A DNA stretch of 64,000 nt from a virus, in IMG/VR virus record IMGVR_UViG_3300027747_002377, positions 1-64,000 of that record. One strand, written 5' to 3'. Made by a program: the position numbers and the translations under genes. Shown piece by piece: positions 15,921 to 24,605 of the stretch (positions within the stretch are counted from its first letter, which is position 1; each line of letters starts with the position of its first letter). The notes under the pieces are model-generated. The model made no database searches. It saw only the letters and a program-made list of their open reading frames with translations, and was not told the origin of the DNA.

Positions 15921-16718
15921 TTATGAATATGTATATTGTGAGGTAAGAGCAGAACCCATTTGAGCTGCTGCATTTAATCCCATGTTTTGTGCGGCAGTTT
16001 GACCACCAAGCATCATTTGGGCGGCGGTATCAATATTACGACGGATCTGAGCAGCTGCCATTTGACGTTGCATTTCAGTTTTTGAACGTGCTTCTGCGCC
16101 TTCAAATTGATATGGCATTATTTTTTTCATGCCCTCTAACTGGACGTCTTGTTGCATACGCTCTGCAAGAAGGGCAGCTTGTATTTGTCCGGTTGGATCC
16201 ACGACATTCCATGGGGACATTCCTTGTGCTTTAGATACGAGGTCACCAGGGACACCACCACCCTGTGAAACAAACTGACCGGAAGGTTGATTTTGTCCAG
16301 CCATAATTGCGCCAGTAGCGCCCACTGCTTGAGGAACTACACCAAGCGCCTGACCACCTATCTTGGAAACGCCGCCACCAAGTCCAGATGCCATTCCACC
16401 AATTAAAGGTGCAGCAACTGCTGCGCCTGCAAGAGGGATGCCAAGTTTCGCAATGTTATTTAATTGCGCTCCTGTTTTTGTCATAGGACCTATCCCACCT
16501 GTTCCACGTAATCCAGGCAACCCGGCTTGTCCAAGGGATTTCTCAGCTGCACCAAGTCCTTTAGCACCTAGCCCACCACCAAGATAGCCAAGTCCTCCAC
16601 CCATCAAGGCTTTGCCAACATCACCTTCACGGAGACCGGGCAGTGCTCCCATTGCAGCAGTGATATAAGGTAGCGCCTGCATTGCCATCCGGCCACCAGT
16701 TAAAAGAGCAGGTAACAT
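15921..16718 (-). CDS. Gly/Ala-rich putative internal or membrane-active protein
   Basis: 265 residues. GGRMAMQALPYI near the N-terminus resembles the RMAG motif of neighbours. Residues about 35-150 are a Gly/Ala/Leu-rich stretch with potential membrane-inserting helices (MGGGLGYLGGGLGAKGLG, PLAGAAVAAPLIGG). The end is Gln/Ala/Met helical. Could be ejected and inserted in host membranes during entry; inference from composition. Confidence 0.6.
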   Translation of the reverse strand: MLPALLTGGRMAMQALPYITAAMGALPGLREGDVGKALMGGGLGYLGGGLGAKGLGAAEKSLGQAGLPGLRGTGGIGPMTKTGAQLNNIAKLGIPLAGAAVAAPLIGGMASGLGGGVSKIGGQALGVVPQAVGATGAIMAGQNQPSGQFVSQGGGVPGDLVSKAQGMSPWNVVDPTGQIQAALLAERMQQDVQLEGMKKIMPYQFEGAEARSKTEMQRQMAAAQIRRNIDTAAQMMLGGQTAAQNMGLNAAAQMGSALTSQYTYS

Positions 16719-16759
16719 AATTTAGATCCTCTTGATTGTTATTTTAGGCGGAATAATCT

Positions 16760-17281
16760 TTATCCAAAATTACTGCCAATGCTTCCACCAAGTTTGGCAC
16801 CAATTCCCATGCCAGCTGGACCACCACCAAGTGCAAAACCTAATCCAGCACCTGCAATCTCTCCAATTGTACCTCCCCAGCCACTTTTCTGTTTAGAACC
16901 TCCGCCAGTAGTAAAACTAAACGGTTGTTGTTGTTGTTGTGGGGCATAAAGGGCCACGCCAGGGAGAATCTCACCCGCAAAACCGCTTTCTCCTATTTGC
17001 CTACGTCTACCAGTATCAAATGGATTTTTAGAAGACTCAGCTTGGCTTCTATATTTATCTTTTTCAAGTTGTTTTGATAAAGAACCAGCTACTGTTTTAA
17101 ATAACGATAAGTAATCAGTCTTAGGGTCACTTGTTCCTGAAGTACCCCAATCACTTGGTTTGGCTTCCCAGGAACCACCAGGTAAAGCAGTATCTGATCC
17201 GCTCCAGTCAATATTTCCTGGATCAAAGTTATTACTTTCATTCCAGCTTCCACTGGTTCCTATGTTAAAACCGTAAGCCAT
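16760..17281 (-). CDS. Virion-arm protein with C-terminal glycine zipper
   Basis: 173 residues. Trp/Gly/Ser/Asp-rich start, a Gln run (QQQQQ), and an end made of Gly-x3-Gly repeats (IGEIAGAGLGFALGGG) typical of membrane-active glycine zippers. Encoded 3 nt after its upstream neighbour. No family recognised. Confidence 0.6.
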   Translation of the reverse strand: MAYGFNIGTSGSWNESNNFDPGNIDWSGSDTALPGGSWEAKPSDWGTSGTSDPKTDYLSLFKTVAGSLSKQLEKDKYRSQAESSKNPFDTGRRRQIGESGFAGEILPGVALYAPQQQQQPFSFTTGGGSKQKSGWGGTIGEIAGAGLGFALGGGPAGMGIGAKLGGSIGSNFG

Positions 17282-17283
17282 GA

Positions 17284-18912
17284 TTATTTAATGTGAGGAA
17301 TAAGTTGCTGCCAGCTCTGAGCTTGTGGTACCCCTAAGGCAGTACTTGCTTGCTCAAGTGAGCCGTGTTTATGCTTTAAGTATTCTACAGGATTCTCTTT
17401 TTTGATACGTTGTTCTGCGGCTTTTTGAAAAAGTTTTTTTGTCGCATAGCCTGCAGCAACAGCAGTACCTACACCTAAAGCAGCAATGCCAGCGACCGTC
17501 GCAGTGGAGGGGGTACCAATTAATACTGGTCGAGAAATCTTTCTCATTGCTTCATCTAGTTCTCCAACTTGTTTTGCTGCTTCGCTGGTGTATTGTTTTG
17601 CTCTAGAAAGACGATTTTCTAACGTCTGAACTTCAGGAGAAGGGATATTTGCTTTAAGTTCATTTCTTGCGGAAGAAATAACTTGTTCTTTTCTTTTCTT
17701 TAAAGTTTCTATCCGCGCTGATAGCTTGCCAATATCTGCTTCTGGGTATTCTTTTGATGGCACTGAGCCAGGGGGTAAATACCTAATTCCTTCAAGAGCA
17801 TTCTGGCCAGTGGGTCCAAGCTCAATAGGAGGATTTGGAGATATGGTTTTTTTAATTCTGTACTCAAGTTTAGAAACTTCTGAATCAATTTTGTTATAAA
17901 TTCTGCCACGGTGTAAAGCTTTTTTGCTTGGTTTTTGGTACCTAGACTCAGGCGTTACTCCTAGATCTGCTAACTTATTTTCTACTCTTTCTATGATTCG
18001 TTTTCCAGTCGATTGTTTTTGTCTGGCGCCAGAAAGTTGCTCTCCTATGTCTTCCCGTTGTTTTACGGTAGCTGGTGAAACATCAGGACCCTCCATATAG
18101 CGTGCACGTTTTGCGGCCTCAGGAAGTGCGCTATAAGCTAATGCAGACGCACCCAATCCAGCAGCAGTTCCAATTATTCCGCTTGCGGTAATTGGCATTC
18201 CTTTAATTCTTATTTCCGGATCGTTTAATCCTTTTGCTGTGCCACGAACTAACCCACCTATGGTTGTAAAAGATTGCCCTTCAGGATCAATACCAATCAA
18301 TTTACCGGGTTCCGGTTTATAGTTTTCATAACGTCGATATTGTGTGTATGTAGAAGGAGCCACATCAGGACGTTCTTTTTTAAATTCTTGGTACGGTAAT
18401 ATTTGACTACGTTGTCCTAGCCCGTAGCGCAAGGTTGCTTCAAGTAAAGGAGATTGAGAAGTGCGTCCGGTGGGATCTTCTTCTTTTGAAACAGGTGCAA
18501 CAGCTTTATAGCCAAGTGGCCGCAAGCCTTGTTGTACGGGGCCACGTACATTGCTAAGAGCAAGGAGCGTAAGTGGCGCCAGCTTTCCCAGAGTTGCGCC
18601 TGTAACTGGGTCCATGCCTACGGTCTCTGCAACTCTTTTGCCTAGATCTCCAGCCATGCGAGGAACGTTTGTATATTTCCAAACATTCTTCAAACTGGCA
18701 TCAGTTAAAAGATCACCAACAGCTGTAGCCGCAATTTTTTGTGGGTTAGAAGCAATGTCCTTTAAAGATGAAAGTACGCTACCAGATTTAGAACCGAACC
18801 CATATTTACTTTGATATATAGACGAACGTAGTTCATCGGCCGCTGAATGAACAAACTTCTGAACAGATGCAAGACTGTTTGTTAAGTAATTTGTAACAGT
18901 ATTGACATTCAT
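17284..18912 (-). CDS. Large internal virion protein candidate, 542 aa
   Basis: Helical protein with RMAGD at residues 85-89, a hydrophobic segment at about 240-262 (SGIIGTAAGLGASALAYSAL), a charged coiled coil (about 290-430) and a C-terminal hydrophobic helix (TVAGIAALGVGTAVAAGYAT) before a basic tail. This lysozyme-less, coiled-coil/TM layout is seen in podovirus ejection proteins. One-base overlap with the upstream gene. No homology recognised. Confidence 0.6.
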   Translation of the reverse strand: MNVNTVTNYLTNSLASVQKFVHSAADELRSSIYQSKYGFGSKSGSVLSSLKDIASNPQKIAATAVGDLLTDASLKNVWKYTNVPRMAGDLGKRVAETVGMDPVTGATLGKLAPLTLLALSNVRGPVQQGLRPLGYKAVAPVSKEEDPTGRTSQSPLLEATLRYGLGQRSQILPYQEFKKERPDVAPSTYTQYRRYENYKPEPGKLIGIDPEGQSFTTIGGLVRGTAKGLNDPEIRIKGMPITASGIIGTAAGLGASALAYSALPEAAKRARYMEGPDVSPATVKQREDIGEQLSGARQKQSTGKRIIERVENKLADLGVTPESRYQKPSKKALHRGRIYNKIDSEVSKLEYRIKKTISPNPPIELGPTGQNALEGIRYLPPGSVPSKEYPEADIGKLSARIETLKKRKEQVISSARNELKANIPSPEVQTLENRLSRAKQYTSEAAKQVGELDEAMRKISRPVLIGTPSTATVAGIAALGVGTAVAAGYATKKLFQKAAEQRIKKENPVEYLKHKHGSLEQASTALGVPQAQSWQQLIPHIK

Positions 18913-19463
18913 TAGCCGTATTGAGGAGAATTTGCGGACACTATTCTATACATTGTATCTAGATCGGCGCTTGGATTGCGGTGTACAATTTCTGTTGGTG
19001 CGCGATAGTTTTTAGCCATGGCTAGAGCAATTTCGTTATTGTAACGTTGTTGCTCAAGGTCTGCATGATATTGTTGCATCTGCATTAAATCATTACCAGA
19101 AGCATAGGGCTGCTGATGTGATTCTGGTGTGATTATATTTGAAACTGCGTGAGACAACGGAGTTGCTGCAATCTGACCAGTTAGATTAGCCACTGAAGCA
19201 GGTACCCCAAGTGCTTCCATCCCACTGGAAATAGGTGCAGCAATACCTGAATGTACTGCCGCATTAATTAAAGATTGAGGTATTGTCCGTTGTGGTTGTT
19301 GATTTACAAGACGTGGCAATACTTGCTGAGTAGCGGCGCCAACAGCAGTATCAAGTGCTACTTGTGTACCAAGTGCTGAAAGCGTAGCTGGATTACTGAA
19401 ATGTGCCTTCATGGCTTGTCCAGCCATTCGTGCGCCAGATAGGATTGAGGATAGAGGGTTCAT
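18912..19463 (-). CDS. Virion-arm protein with N-terminal RMAGQ, 183 aa
   Basis: ARMAGQAMKAH at residues 11-21, then Ala/Gln/Pro-rich segments with short hydrophobic stretches, and a helical YHADLEQQRYNNEIALAMAK near the C-terminus. Coupled by 4-nt overlap to the upstream gene. Probably part of the same internal protein set. Confidence 0.6.
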   Translation of the reverse strand: MNPLSSILSGARMAGQAMKAHFSNPATLSALGTQVALDTAVGAATQQVLPRLVNQQPQRTIPQSLINAAVHSGIAAPISSGMEALGVPASVANLTGQIAATPLSHAVSNIITPESHQQPYASGNDLMQMQQYHADLEQQRYNNEIALAMAKNYRAPTEIVHRNPSADLDTMYRIVSANSPQYG

Positions 19464-19924
19464 GAGGTGGCTACTCCATTGCTGCCTGGAATTTTTCCTG
19501 CTATTACTTTACTAGGCATATCCATTGGTTGCTTACTTTGAAATGCAGAAATTGTTGATAAATCTACTTTGTCTTCTTCTGGTATGAGCCCACGATTGAC
19601 GCCAGAGGCGTATTTATTTGCCCAATCTGTTGCAAGTTCTACGTTGCGAGGATCTTTAAATTTTGGTTTCCCATCAGCATTGTCAAATTTTTCTTGTGAT
19701 GCCATGGCTGTATCCGCACTAAAAATAGCACGATTAATAAAATTTCTTCCTACTGTAGATTCACGTGCTTCAACGTAAGGATTATTTTTTGTATAACGTG
19801 ATAAAAACTTTTGTGGGTCATTTAACACATCAGGATATGGACCAGTGGTACCTGAATAAACAGGCTGACCGTCGCGCACAGCTTGGTCTCTTACCCCAAA
19901 ATTATGACTATAATACTGAGTCAT
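19460..19924 (-). CDS. Virion-arm protein, 154 aa
   Basis: Soluble, Asp/Asn/Lys/Pro-rich. Ordered middle (FINRAIFSADTAMASQEKFD, VELATDWANKYASGVNRG). Overlaps the following gene. No family recognised. Confidence 0.6.
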   Translation of the reverse strand: MTQYYSHNFGVRDQAVRDGQPVYSGTTGPYPDVLNDPQKFLSRYTKNNPYVEARESTVGRNFINRAIFSADTAMASQEKFDNADGKPKFKDPRNVELATDWANKYASGVNRGLIPEEDKVDLSTISAFQSKQPMDMPSKVIAGKIPGSNGVATS

Positions 19925-19929
19925 TTTTT

Positions 19930-20133
19930 TTATTTATTTTCTCTGTGCTTGCGTAGTTTACTTAGGGTCTTTGCCAGGTTAGCTTGTTTAACGGTGGTCT
20001 TATCATATTTTTCAGGATTTGCAGTCACCTGTGCGGCAAGTTCTTTTGTAGACATGCCGCGTTCTTCTGCTTTTTTAGTAAAGGCGCCGGGATGTTTGAT
20101 TGCGCCTTGTATCCAGTTCTTGTCTTCAGCCAC
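19930..20133 (-). CDS. Small basic protein, 67 aa
   Basis: Lys-rich helical protein (NWIQGAIKHPGAFTKKAEER then MSTKELAAQVTANPEKYDKT). The 'GAIKHPGAFTKKA' style N-terminus occurs in small phage proteins of unknown role that I associate with head genes. Two nt separate it from the next upstream gene. Confidence 0.6.
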   Translation of the reverse strand: MAEDKNWIQGAIKHPGAFTKKAEERGMSTKELAAQVTANPEKYDKTTVKQANLAKTLSKLRKHRENK

Positions 20134-20135
20134 GG

Positions 20136-20585
20136 TTACTTAGCAAGTAAAGATTTAACGTAAGAAATACCAACTTTTTTATTTACAAGACCATTTACGA
20201 CTTCAGTGATTTGCTTGGCAGCAAGCACTTGAGGTACTTCATATGCGGACTTGGAATATTGACGAACTTTGTCTGCTGCTTTTTGTGGCAACCAACGTTC
20301 GGCAATTAAGATTGAAATATCTTTTACTTCTTTTGGTGTAAGCGTACCGTCGCTGACGGCTTCTACTGTAAGTTGAATAGCTTGGTCAATATCCGAACCG
20401 TTCCATTTTGATAGGTTCCTATCCAGGATTGGATCGACAATATCGTAAGCTTTCTTGATTACTGGACCGTACTTAAGGATATTAGATGCAACCTTAAGGC
20501 GATTGAATTTAGTAACTGCAACCGTAATTCCAGCTCCCACCAGGAGGAAAAAAGCTGGTATAAGAATTGGTTCGAGTCCTGTCAC
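20136..20585 (-). CDS. Membrane-anchored protein, holin candidate
   Basis: 149 residues with one N-terminal transmembrane helix (ILIPAFFLLVGAGITVAV, about 6-23), a basic patch, then a soluble helical domain (DIDQAIQLTVEAVSDGTLTP). The layout is like LLH-type phage holins or anchored virion proteins. Only the anchor is clear. Confidence 0.55.
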   Translation of the reverse strand: MTGLEPILIPAFFLLVGAGITVAVTKFNRLKVASNILKYGPVIKKAYDIVDPILDRNLSKWNGSDIDQAIQLTVEAVSDGTLTPKEVKDISILIAERWLPQKAADKVRQYSKSAYEVPQVLAAKQITEVVNGLVNKKVGISYVKSLLAK

Positions 20586-20627
20586 GGCAATTCCTCAGTT
20601 TTGTTCATTCTAGCCTTAGTATGCCGT

Positions 20628-22973
20628 TTAATACGGATTGAGTTTGGTACCGATGCCAATGTTTTTCATAATTCCTGAAACCGTTTCATCGGATGGTCCG
20701 GGTATGCCTACTGGGACTTGACTTGTTTCTGAGCGCATTACACCACGAGAACGTGCTCGGCCTGCAAGGTGGCCAAAATTCTCAAGTCCTACTTGTCCTG
20801 TAGAGGTATTACGTGCAACTCCCATTAAAGTATTAAGTGCTCCATAAGCAAGTTGCGGATCATTTGCAACTGCCATGTGTATACCAGACTGGCGTAAGGC
20901 GTTATCAAATTGTTGGGCCAGCATTGGATAAGCAGATTTGCTTATACCTTTTGTATTAAAAAGTTTATTTGCGGCGTCAATAAATTCAGGATTTCTGTTT
21001 TCTATTACGCGACCATATTTAGTAACTGTGTGCGGATCAGGTAACTCTATTCCATTTGCTGCTGCATGTTGTTGTGCAACGTTTGCAAAAATAGCGTGAG
21101 CTTGATCCCCGATGCGTCGTCGGAAATCATTGGTGGTCATTGGGACTAAACCACCTTCTGTTTTTAAATGCAGAACTTGACTTGAGCTTTGTGGGCCAAG
21201 AAGTGAATTAAATGCTTTTACTCTATCTGAACTTGTTGCGTTTTCATATGTTCTTGCTGATATTTCTGGATCAGATCCTGTTGTTTGACCAGTAAAGCCT
21301 GCATACTCAATTCTTCCTTCAGCAAGGGCTTCTTTGTCAAGTGCGCTTACGTTACGCATTGTCCGACCGCCAGAGGCTGAAATAACTGCGGAAGGATTTG
21401 CAACTTCCGGAGTTACACCGTGTACATACTCAGAACTAAGGGTTTCACGTGATGCGCCTTGACGACCTTGTTTGGTTAGGCCAGCCACGTTTTCTTCTAC
21501 ATAACGATCAAGAAGATCTTTAGGAGTAGCGCCCCTTACTTCACCAGTACCAACTTCCATTGTGCGTCCGGTAAATTTAGTTTGCCCCGGATCAAATGTT
21601 TCTCCGCCAAGTGCAACATTACCTGTTTTCTCATAAGCTTTTTGCATTATATGGGAAAGCTCACCACTACTAACTGCGGCGTGCGCTTGATCAAGTGAAA
21701 TACGTTCTCCAGTTTTTGCAAAAACTTCTGCAACAAGGTTTGCAGCTTTCAAATCTTCTGGAGAAACATTACGTTCAGGCCTTGCACCACGGGTATACCA
21801 TGGGTCTCTGATTTCTCCTTTAATTGTTTGTACTGGAGGAAGTTCAAACCTACCTTCCCTTGCTTTCCGAGTATGTTCTCCTGTCCATGGATCGGCTTGT
21901 TGCGTTAAACCAGAAATAAATGAATCAACTTTATCTATTGTTGAAGGAACAGTAGCTGAAGTTTGTTGTGAGACGTTAAAAAGTTCCGGCTGCACTACAT
22001 TTGCACTTTGACCAGTTAAGGTTTCTCCGCTTGATGGTTCAACTCCAGCTAGGGAACGCATCCGCGCCAAAGCATCAACTTTAGGCATTTCTGAAAGTTC
22101 TAATTGAACTGGGTCTGCTGGGTCAACGCCACGACGAATTTCTTCAAACGTTAAACCTGCTTTACGTTTATTTGCTACATCAAGAAGACGTGCAGTAGCT
22201 TCTGACCGTTGTTGTTGTGCAACAATGTCGCCGGTCTGTTCTGGAGCAAATGTCTGGCTTGAAGTGATTACTTCGCTTTCAGTTACAGGTTTTGTACTTA
22301 AAACCTCACGAACAGGCGATCCAACCGGAGATCCTTTTGCAATTTGTACTTCTTGGGTTGAAACTGGCACATCTGCTTGGTTGTAACGTTGTGCAGTTGT
22401 TGGAGGGGTTACATCGCCAGAATTACGGATTGTGTCTGGATCAACGCCACGGTCTATCCCTAATCCCCCTAAGAAGCTTGAAACACGGTTACCAATATTT
22501 TGTGCGCTTTGTTTAATGGTTGCGCCAGCATTTTGTACAGCTTGACGACCTTCTGGAGTAACAGCAAGTGCAACGCCACCTGCAACAAGTCCGGCGCCAA
22601 GTGCTGCACGACCTAAATTACGAACTAAATTATGTTGTTGTGCTTCATCTTCAATGCGATCTGATTCTTGATTAATATAGTGTTCGCCAGTAAGTGTTGC
22701 GTCGTGTGTACCTACAACTTTTGAAACGTTGTTATCTGGCGTAACAGGTGAATGCAAAGCGCTATCTGCATCAAAGCGCTGCATAGAAACCGGCTGATCG
22801 TATACAATATTTGCGCCAGGGTTACTTAGAACCCTATTTGCCCCTGATTTACCAAAATTACGTACAAATTCATGTACATGAGGCGCCATCGCCATCTTTT
22901 CTTCTGGTGTTTGAGGGTATTTATTGCCTGTAGAGGACGCCCAGAGAGCAAAATCCTGCGGTGATACGGGCAT
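20628..22973 (-). CDS. Largest virion-arm protein, 781 aa
   Basis: First gene of the leftward arm. A hydrophobic Gly/Ala/Val helix at about 108-128 (NLGRAALGAGLVAGGVALAV) is followed by long Gln/Ser/Thr/Val-rich low-complexity sequence to about residue 380, then an ordered C-terminal half (DLKAANLVAEVFAKTGERIS, FNSLLGPQSSSQVLHL, FRRRIGDQAHAIFANVAQQH). Candidate ejection protein or a diverged tail-tip protein. It is not built like a tape measure. No domain recognised. Confidence 0.6.
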   Translation of the reverse strand: MPVSPQDFALWASSTGNKYPQTPEEKMAMAPHVHEFVRNFGKSGANRVLSNPGANIVYDQPVSMQRFDADSALHSPVTPDNNVSKVVGTHDATLTGEHYINQESDRIEDEAQQHNLVRNLGRAALGAGLVAGGVALAVTPEGRQAVQNAGATIKQSAQNIGNRVSSFLGGLGIDRGVDPDTIRNSGDVTPPTTAQRYNQADVPVSTQEVQIAKGSPVGSPVREVLSTKPVTESEVITSSQTFAPEQTGDIVAQQQRSEATARLLDVANKRKAGLTFEEIRRGVDPADPVQLELSEMPKVDALARMRSLAGVEPSSGETLTGQSANVVQPELFNVSQQTSATVPSTIDKVDSFISGLTQQADPWTGEHTRKAREGRFELPPVQTIKGEIRDPWYTRGARPERNVSPEDLKAANLVAEVFAKTGERISLDQAHAAVSSGELSHIMQKAYEKTGNVALGGETFDPGQTKFTGRTMEVGTGEVRGATPKDLLDRYVEENVAGLTKQGRQGASRETLSSEYVHGVTPEVANPSAVISASGGRTMRNVSALDKEALAEGRIEYAGFTGQTTGSDPEISARTYENATSSDRVKAFNSLLGPQSSSQVLHLKTEGGLVPMTTNDFRRRIGDQAHAIFANVAQQHAAANGIELPDPHTVTKYGRVIENRNPEFIDAANKLFNTKGISKSAYPMLAQQFDNALRQSGIHMAVANDPQLAYGALNTLMGVARNTSTGQVGLENFGHLAGRARSRGVMRSETSQVPVGIPGPSDETVSGIMKNIGIGTKLNPY

Positions 22974-23331
22974 CTTATTTAAATTCTTTGATATATCTGA
23001 TTTTAAGCTCTATAAACATGCTGTGACCCCTATCGGCGCCTTAAAATAGGCCATTTTGGGGTAAAAATTACGGCAGGCATCAAGCAACTATAGCGCCAGA
23101 GGGTGGGCTGAAACAAAAAAAGAAAGGGTAGATGCACGGGTGCATTGGACGGTGCGTTAAGAGTAGGTTATACGTTATGTATGTGTGTAGGTTGAGGCTT
23201 CCTCTGCGCTTGGGAGCGTATGTTAAGACATTTGCTTCGATTGATAGTATATAGTGCTTCGATTAAAAATTTTATTCGATGGGTGAAGCAGGATTTGTGT
23301 TTCACCTGCTGCGTTTAAACCAGGTTTACCC

Positions 23332-23340
23332 TGTTATACT
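23332..23340 (+). promoter_or_regulatory. Extended -10 promoter, first rightward transcript
   Basis: TGTTATACT, an extended -10 box without an obvious -35, 19 nt before a 41-codon reading frame and about 310 nt before the first longer rightward gene. Confidence 0.45.
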
Positions 23341-23358
23341 TCCCAAACCTTAATTTAT

Positions 23359-23484
23359 ATGCCCTTCTCCCTTATTCTCCCTCCAAATCCCTTCCAGCGC
23401 AACGCATCTCAGCGTTTCCGTCAGGTGGAAAGTGGCCAGCCAGGAAAATTCGGCAGGAGCTGTGGATATCTTTTCTTGCTTTAA
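23359..23484 (+). CDS. Possible 41-aa peptide
   Basis: ATG about 19 nt after the extended -10 box. The product is basic (MPFSLILPPNPFQRNASQRF at its start, then Gly/Ser/Arg) with a hydrophobic end. No ribosome site. Could be a leader peptide or chance. Confidence 0.3.
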   Translation: MPFSLILPPNPFQRNASQRFRQVESGQPGKFGRSCGYLFLL

Positions 23485-23652
23485 TTTTAACTACGTTTTT
23501 ATTTAGTATAACCTTTTGCTGCGTAAGATTTGTATTTATTCGGGAATTAAATTTTGTATTTAATACTACTTCGTTGTAGACGACTTCCTCCAGGCTTCGA
23601 TGCTTGGATGCAGTCCTCTTGACTGCAATCAATTCTACCAAAGCTAACTCCA

Positions 23653-23877
23653 ATGAACAACACATCTCCTTTCCAAGATGCTTTCTTTGCTGCAGAAGAG
23701 GCTGCAGAAGAAGCTGCAATGAATGAGTTTATGGCTAAGAATGACGCCAACGCAACTCTTGCAAAGGTTGCATTCAAAGTTGCATTCACAGCTGCAGTAG
23801 CAGGTGTTGGATACCTTGCAACACGCCCCAGAGTAAAACGAGCAGTTGCTGAACTGTTCAAAGCTGAATCCGTTTAA
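23653..23877 (+). CDS. First rightward gene, small membrane-associated protein
   Basis: 74 residues: an acidic Ala/Glu helix (AAEEAAEEAAMNEFMAKND), a hydrophobic helix (VAFKVAFTAAVAGVGYLATR) and a basic end. Probably inserts in or lies on the membrane. Followed by a GGGAGG/CCTCCC hairpin. Function unknown. Confidence 0.65.
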   Translation: MNNTSPFQDAFFAAEEAAEEAAMNEFMAKNDANATLAKVAFKVAFTAAVAGVGYLATRPRVKRAVAELFKAESV

Positions 23878-23884
23878 GCGGTCA

Positions 23885-23903
23885 GGGAGGTGCAATGCCT
23901 CCC
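23885..23903 (+). other. GGGAGG/CCTCCC hairpin, copy 1
   Basis: GGGAGG-7 nt-CCTCCC, 7 nt after the stop of the first rightward gene. Same stem and loop length as at 24272-24290. No U-run, so a stabiliser or processing hairpin rather than a classical terminator. Confidence 0.6.
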
Positions 23904-23947
23904 GCAGCTCTTACCAACACTACGTTTTAATGTTTTGTTGGTTCTCT

Positions 23948-23991
23948 GAAGTAAGTTTTGTATTTAAACTTGCTTCGTTTTATCCTTTGCA
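23948..23991 (+). repeat. Composite hairpin plus TCCTTTGCA element, copy 1
   Basis: Stem GAAGTAAGT/ACTTGCTTC (one G-U pair) around a loop containing TTTGTATTTAA, followed by CGTTTTATCCTTTGCA. The start codon of the next gene is 8 nt downstream. A second copy with different stem bases but preserved pairing is at 25471-25514. Confidence 0.7.
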
Positions 23992-23999
23992 CCACCGGT

Positions 24000-24260
24000 A
24001 TGACCTCTACCACCGCTGTGTACAACATGATCCAGGATCTACGTATCCTGGCTCGCAGAGATTCCAGTGAGTATCACCCTATGGTTGATCGTGACCTGGA
24101 ACAATTCCGCCTCTCCTTCCTTGATGCCTTCGAGGCATTCATGGACCTAGGCAAAGGTGATCTCCAGCCATTCATTGTGGTTGGAAATAAGATCATCTCC
24201 AGTAACAAAGAGTTACTGAAATGGCTTAAGCATGAGCTTGAGCTAGAAGCTGACTGGTAA
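24000..24260 (+). CDS. Early-arm protein, 86 aa
   Basis: Start at the ATG 8 nt after the TCCTTTGCA box, preferred over an upstream in-frame start at 23958 that would lie in the hairpin. Helical and acidic (EQFRLSFLDAFEAFMDLGKG, ELLKWLKHELELEADW). No family recognised. Confidence 0.6.
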   Translation: MTSTTAVYNMIQDLRILARRDSSEYHPMVDRDLEQFRLSFLDAFEAFMDLGKGDLQPFIVVGNKIISSNKELLKWLKHELELEADW

Positions 24261-24271
24261 CCAGACCAGCG

Positions 24272-24290
24272 GGGAGGTTTGAGCCCTCCC
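24272..24290 (+). other. GGGAGG/CCTCCC hairpin, copy 2
   Basis: GGGAGG-7 nt-CCTCCC directly after the 86-aa gene, followed by a second hairpin TGCCCA-4 nt-TGGGCA (24298-24313). Confidence 0.6.
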
Positions 24291-24335
24291 TCAGTTATTG
24301 CCCAGTAATGGGCACCAACCAAACAGGAGTACCCA

Positions 24336-24530
24336 ATGCTTTCATGGTCACCAGAAGGTTGTCCTACTCACCGGGTTACCTGGTATGGAGGACAGTCAAC
24401 TCAAATACACTTTGAAATACTACAGAAAGACGAATGGCGCCAAGTGGATATCAAGACCTTAAATGAACTACCTACCGGCGTTAAAGAATTTCAAGAACTG
24501 CTTATTGACTGCTATCAAGATTTTGTCTGA
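24336..24530 (+). CDS. Early-arm protein, 64 aa
   Basis: One of the few early-arm genes with a real Shine-Dalgarno sequence (AGGAG, 6 nt spacing). The product is small and soluble, with CPTHRVTWYGG at the N-terminus. No family recognised. Confidence 0.6.
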   Translation: MLSWSPEGCPTHRVTWYGGQSTQIHFEILQKDEWRQVDIKTLNELPTGVKEFQELLIDCYQDFV

Positions 24531-24605
24531 TAACACTTAAAGATTTATTAACTTACCCAATCGCAGCCTGGGTCAGGATGCTGCTTATTCCTTTGCTTTC
24601 ACAAC

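Larger units (their letters stand above)
22974..23652. promoter_or_regulatory. Divergent control region between the two arms
   Basis: 679 bp separating leftward and rightward transcription. It contains a hairpin with a TTTGTGTTTCA loop (23288-23309), an extended -10 promoter (23332-23340), a 6-bp dyad ATGCACGGGTGCAT near 23134, and a hairpin GCAGTC-5 nt-GACTGC (23610-23626) just before the first rightward gene. It shares the 10-mer GATAGGGGTC (minus strand, near 23038) with the inverted repeat at 56420. I see no clear leftward -35/-10 pair. Possible replication-origin site, unproven. Confidence 0.6.

Noticed and set aside
23133-23255. 40-codon plus-strand frame in the divergent region
   Set aside because: Arg/Leu/Val/Cys-rich, no start signals, overlaps a small palindrome; no reason to call it a gene.
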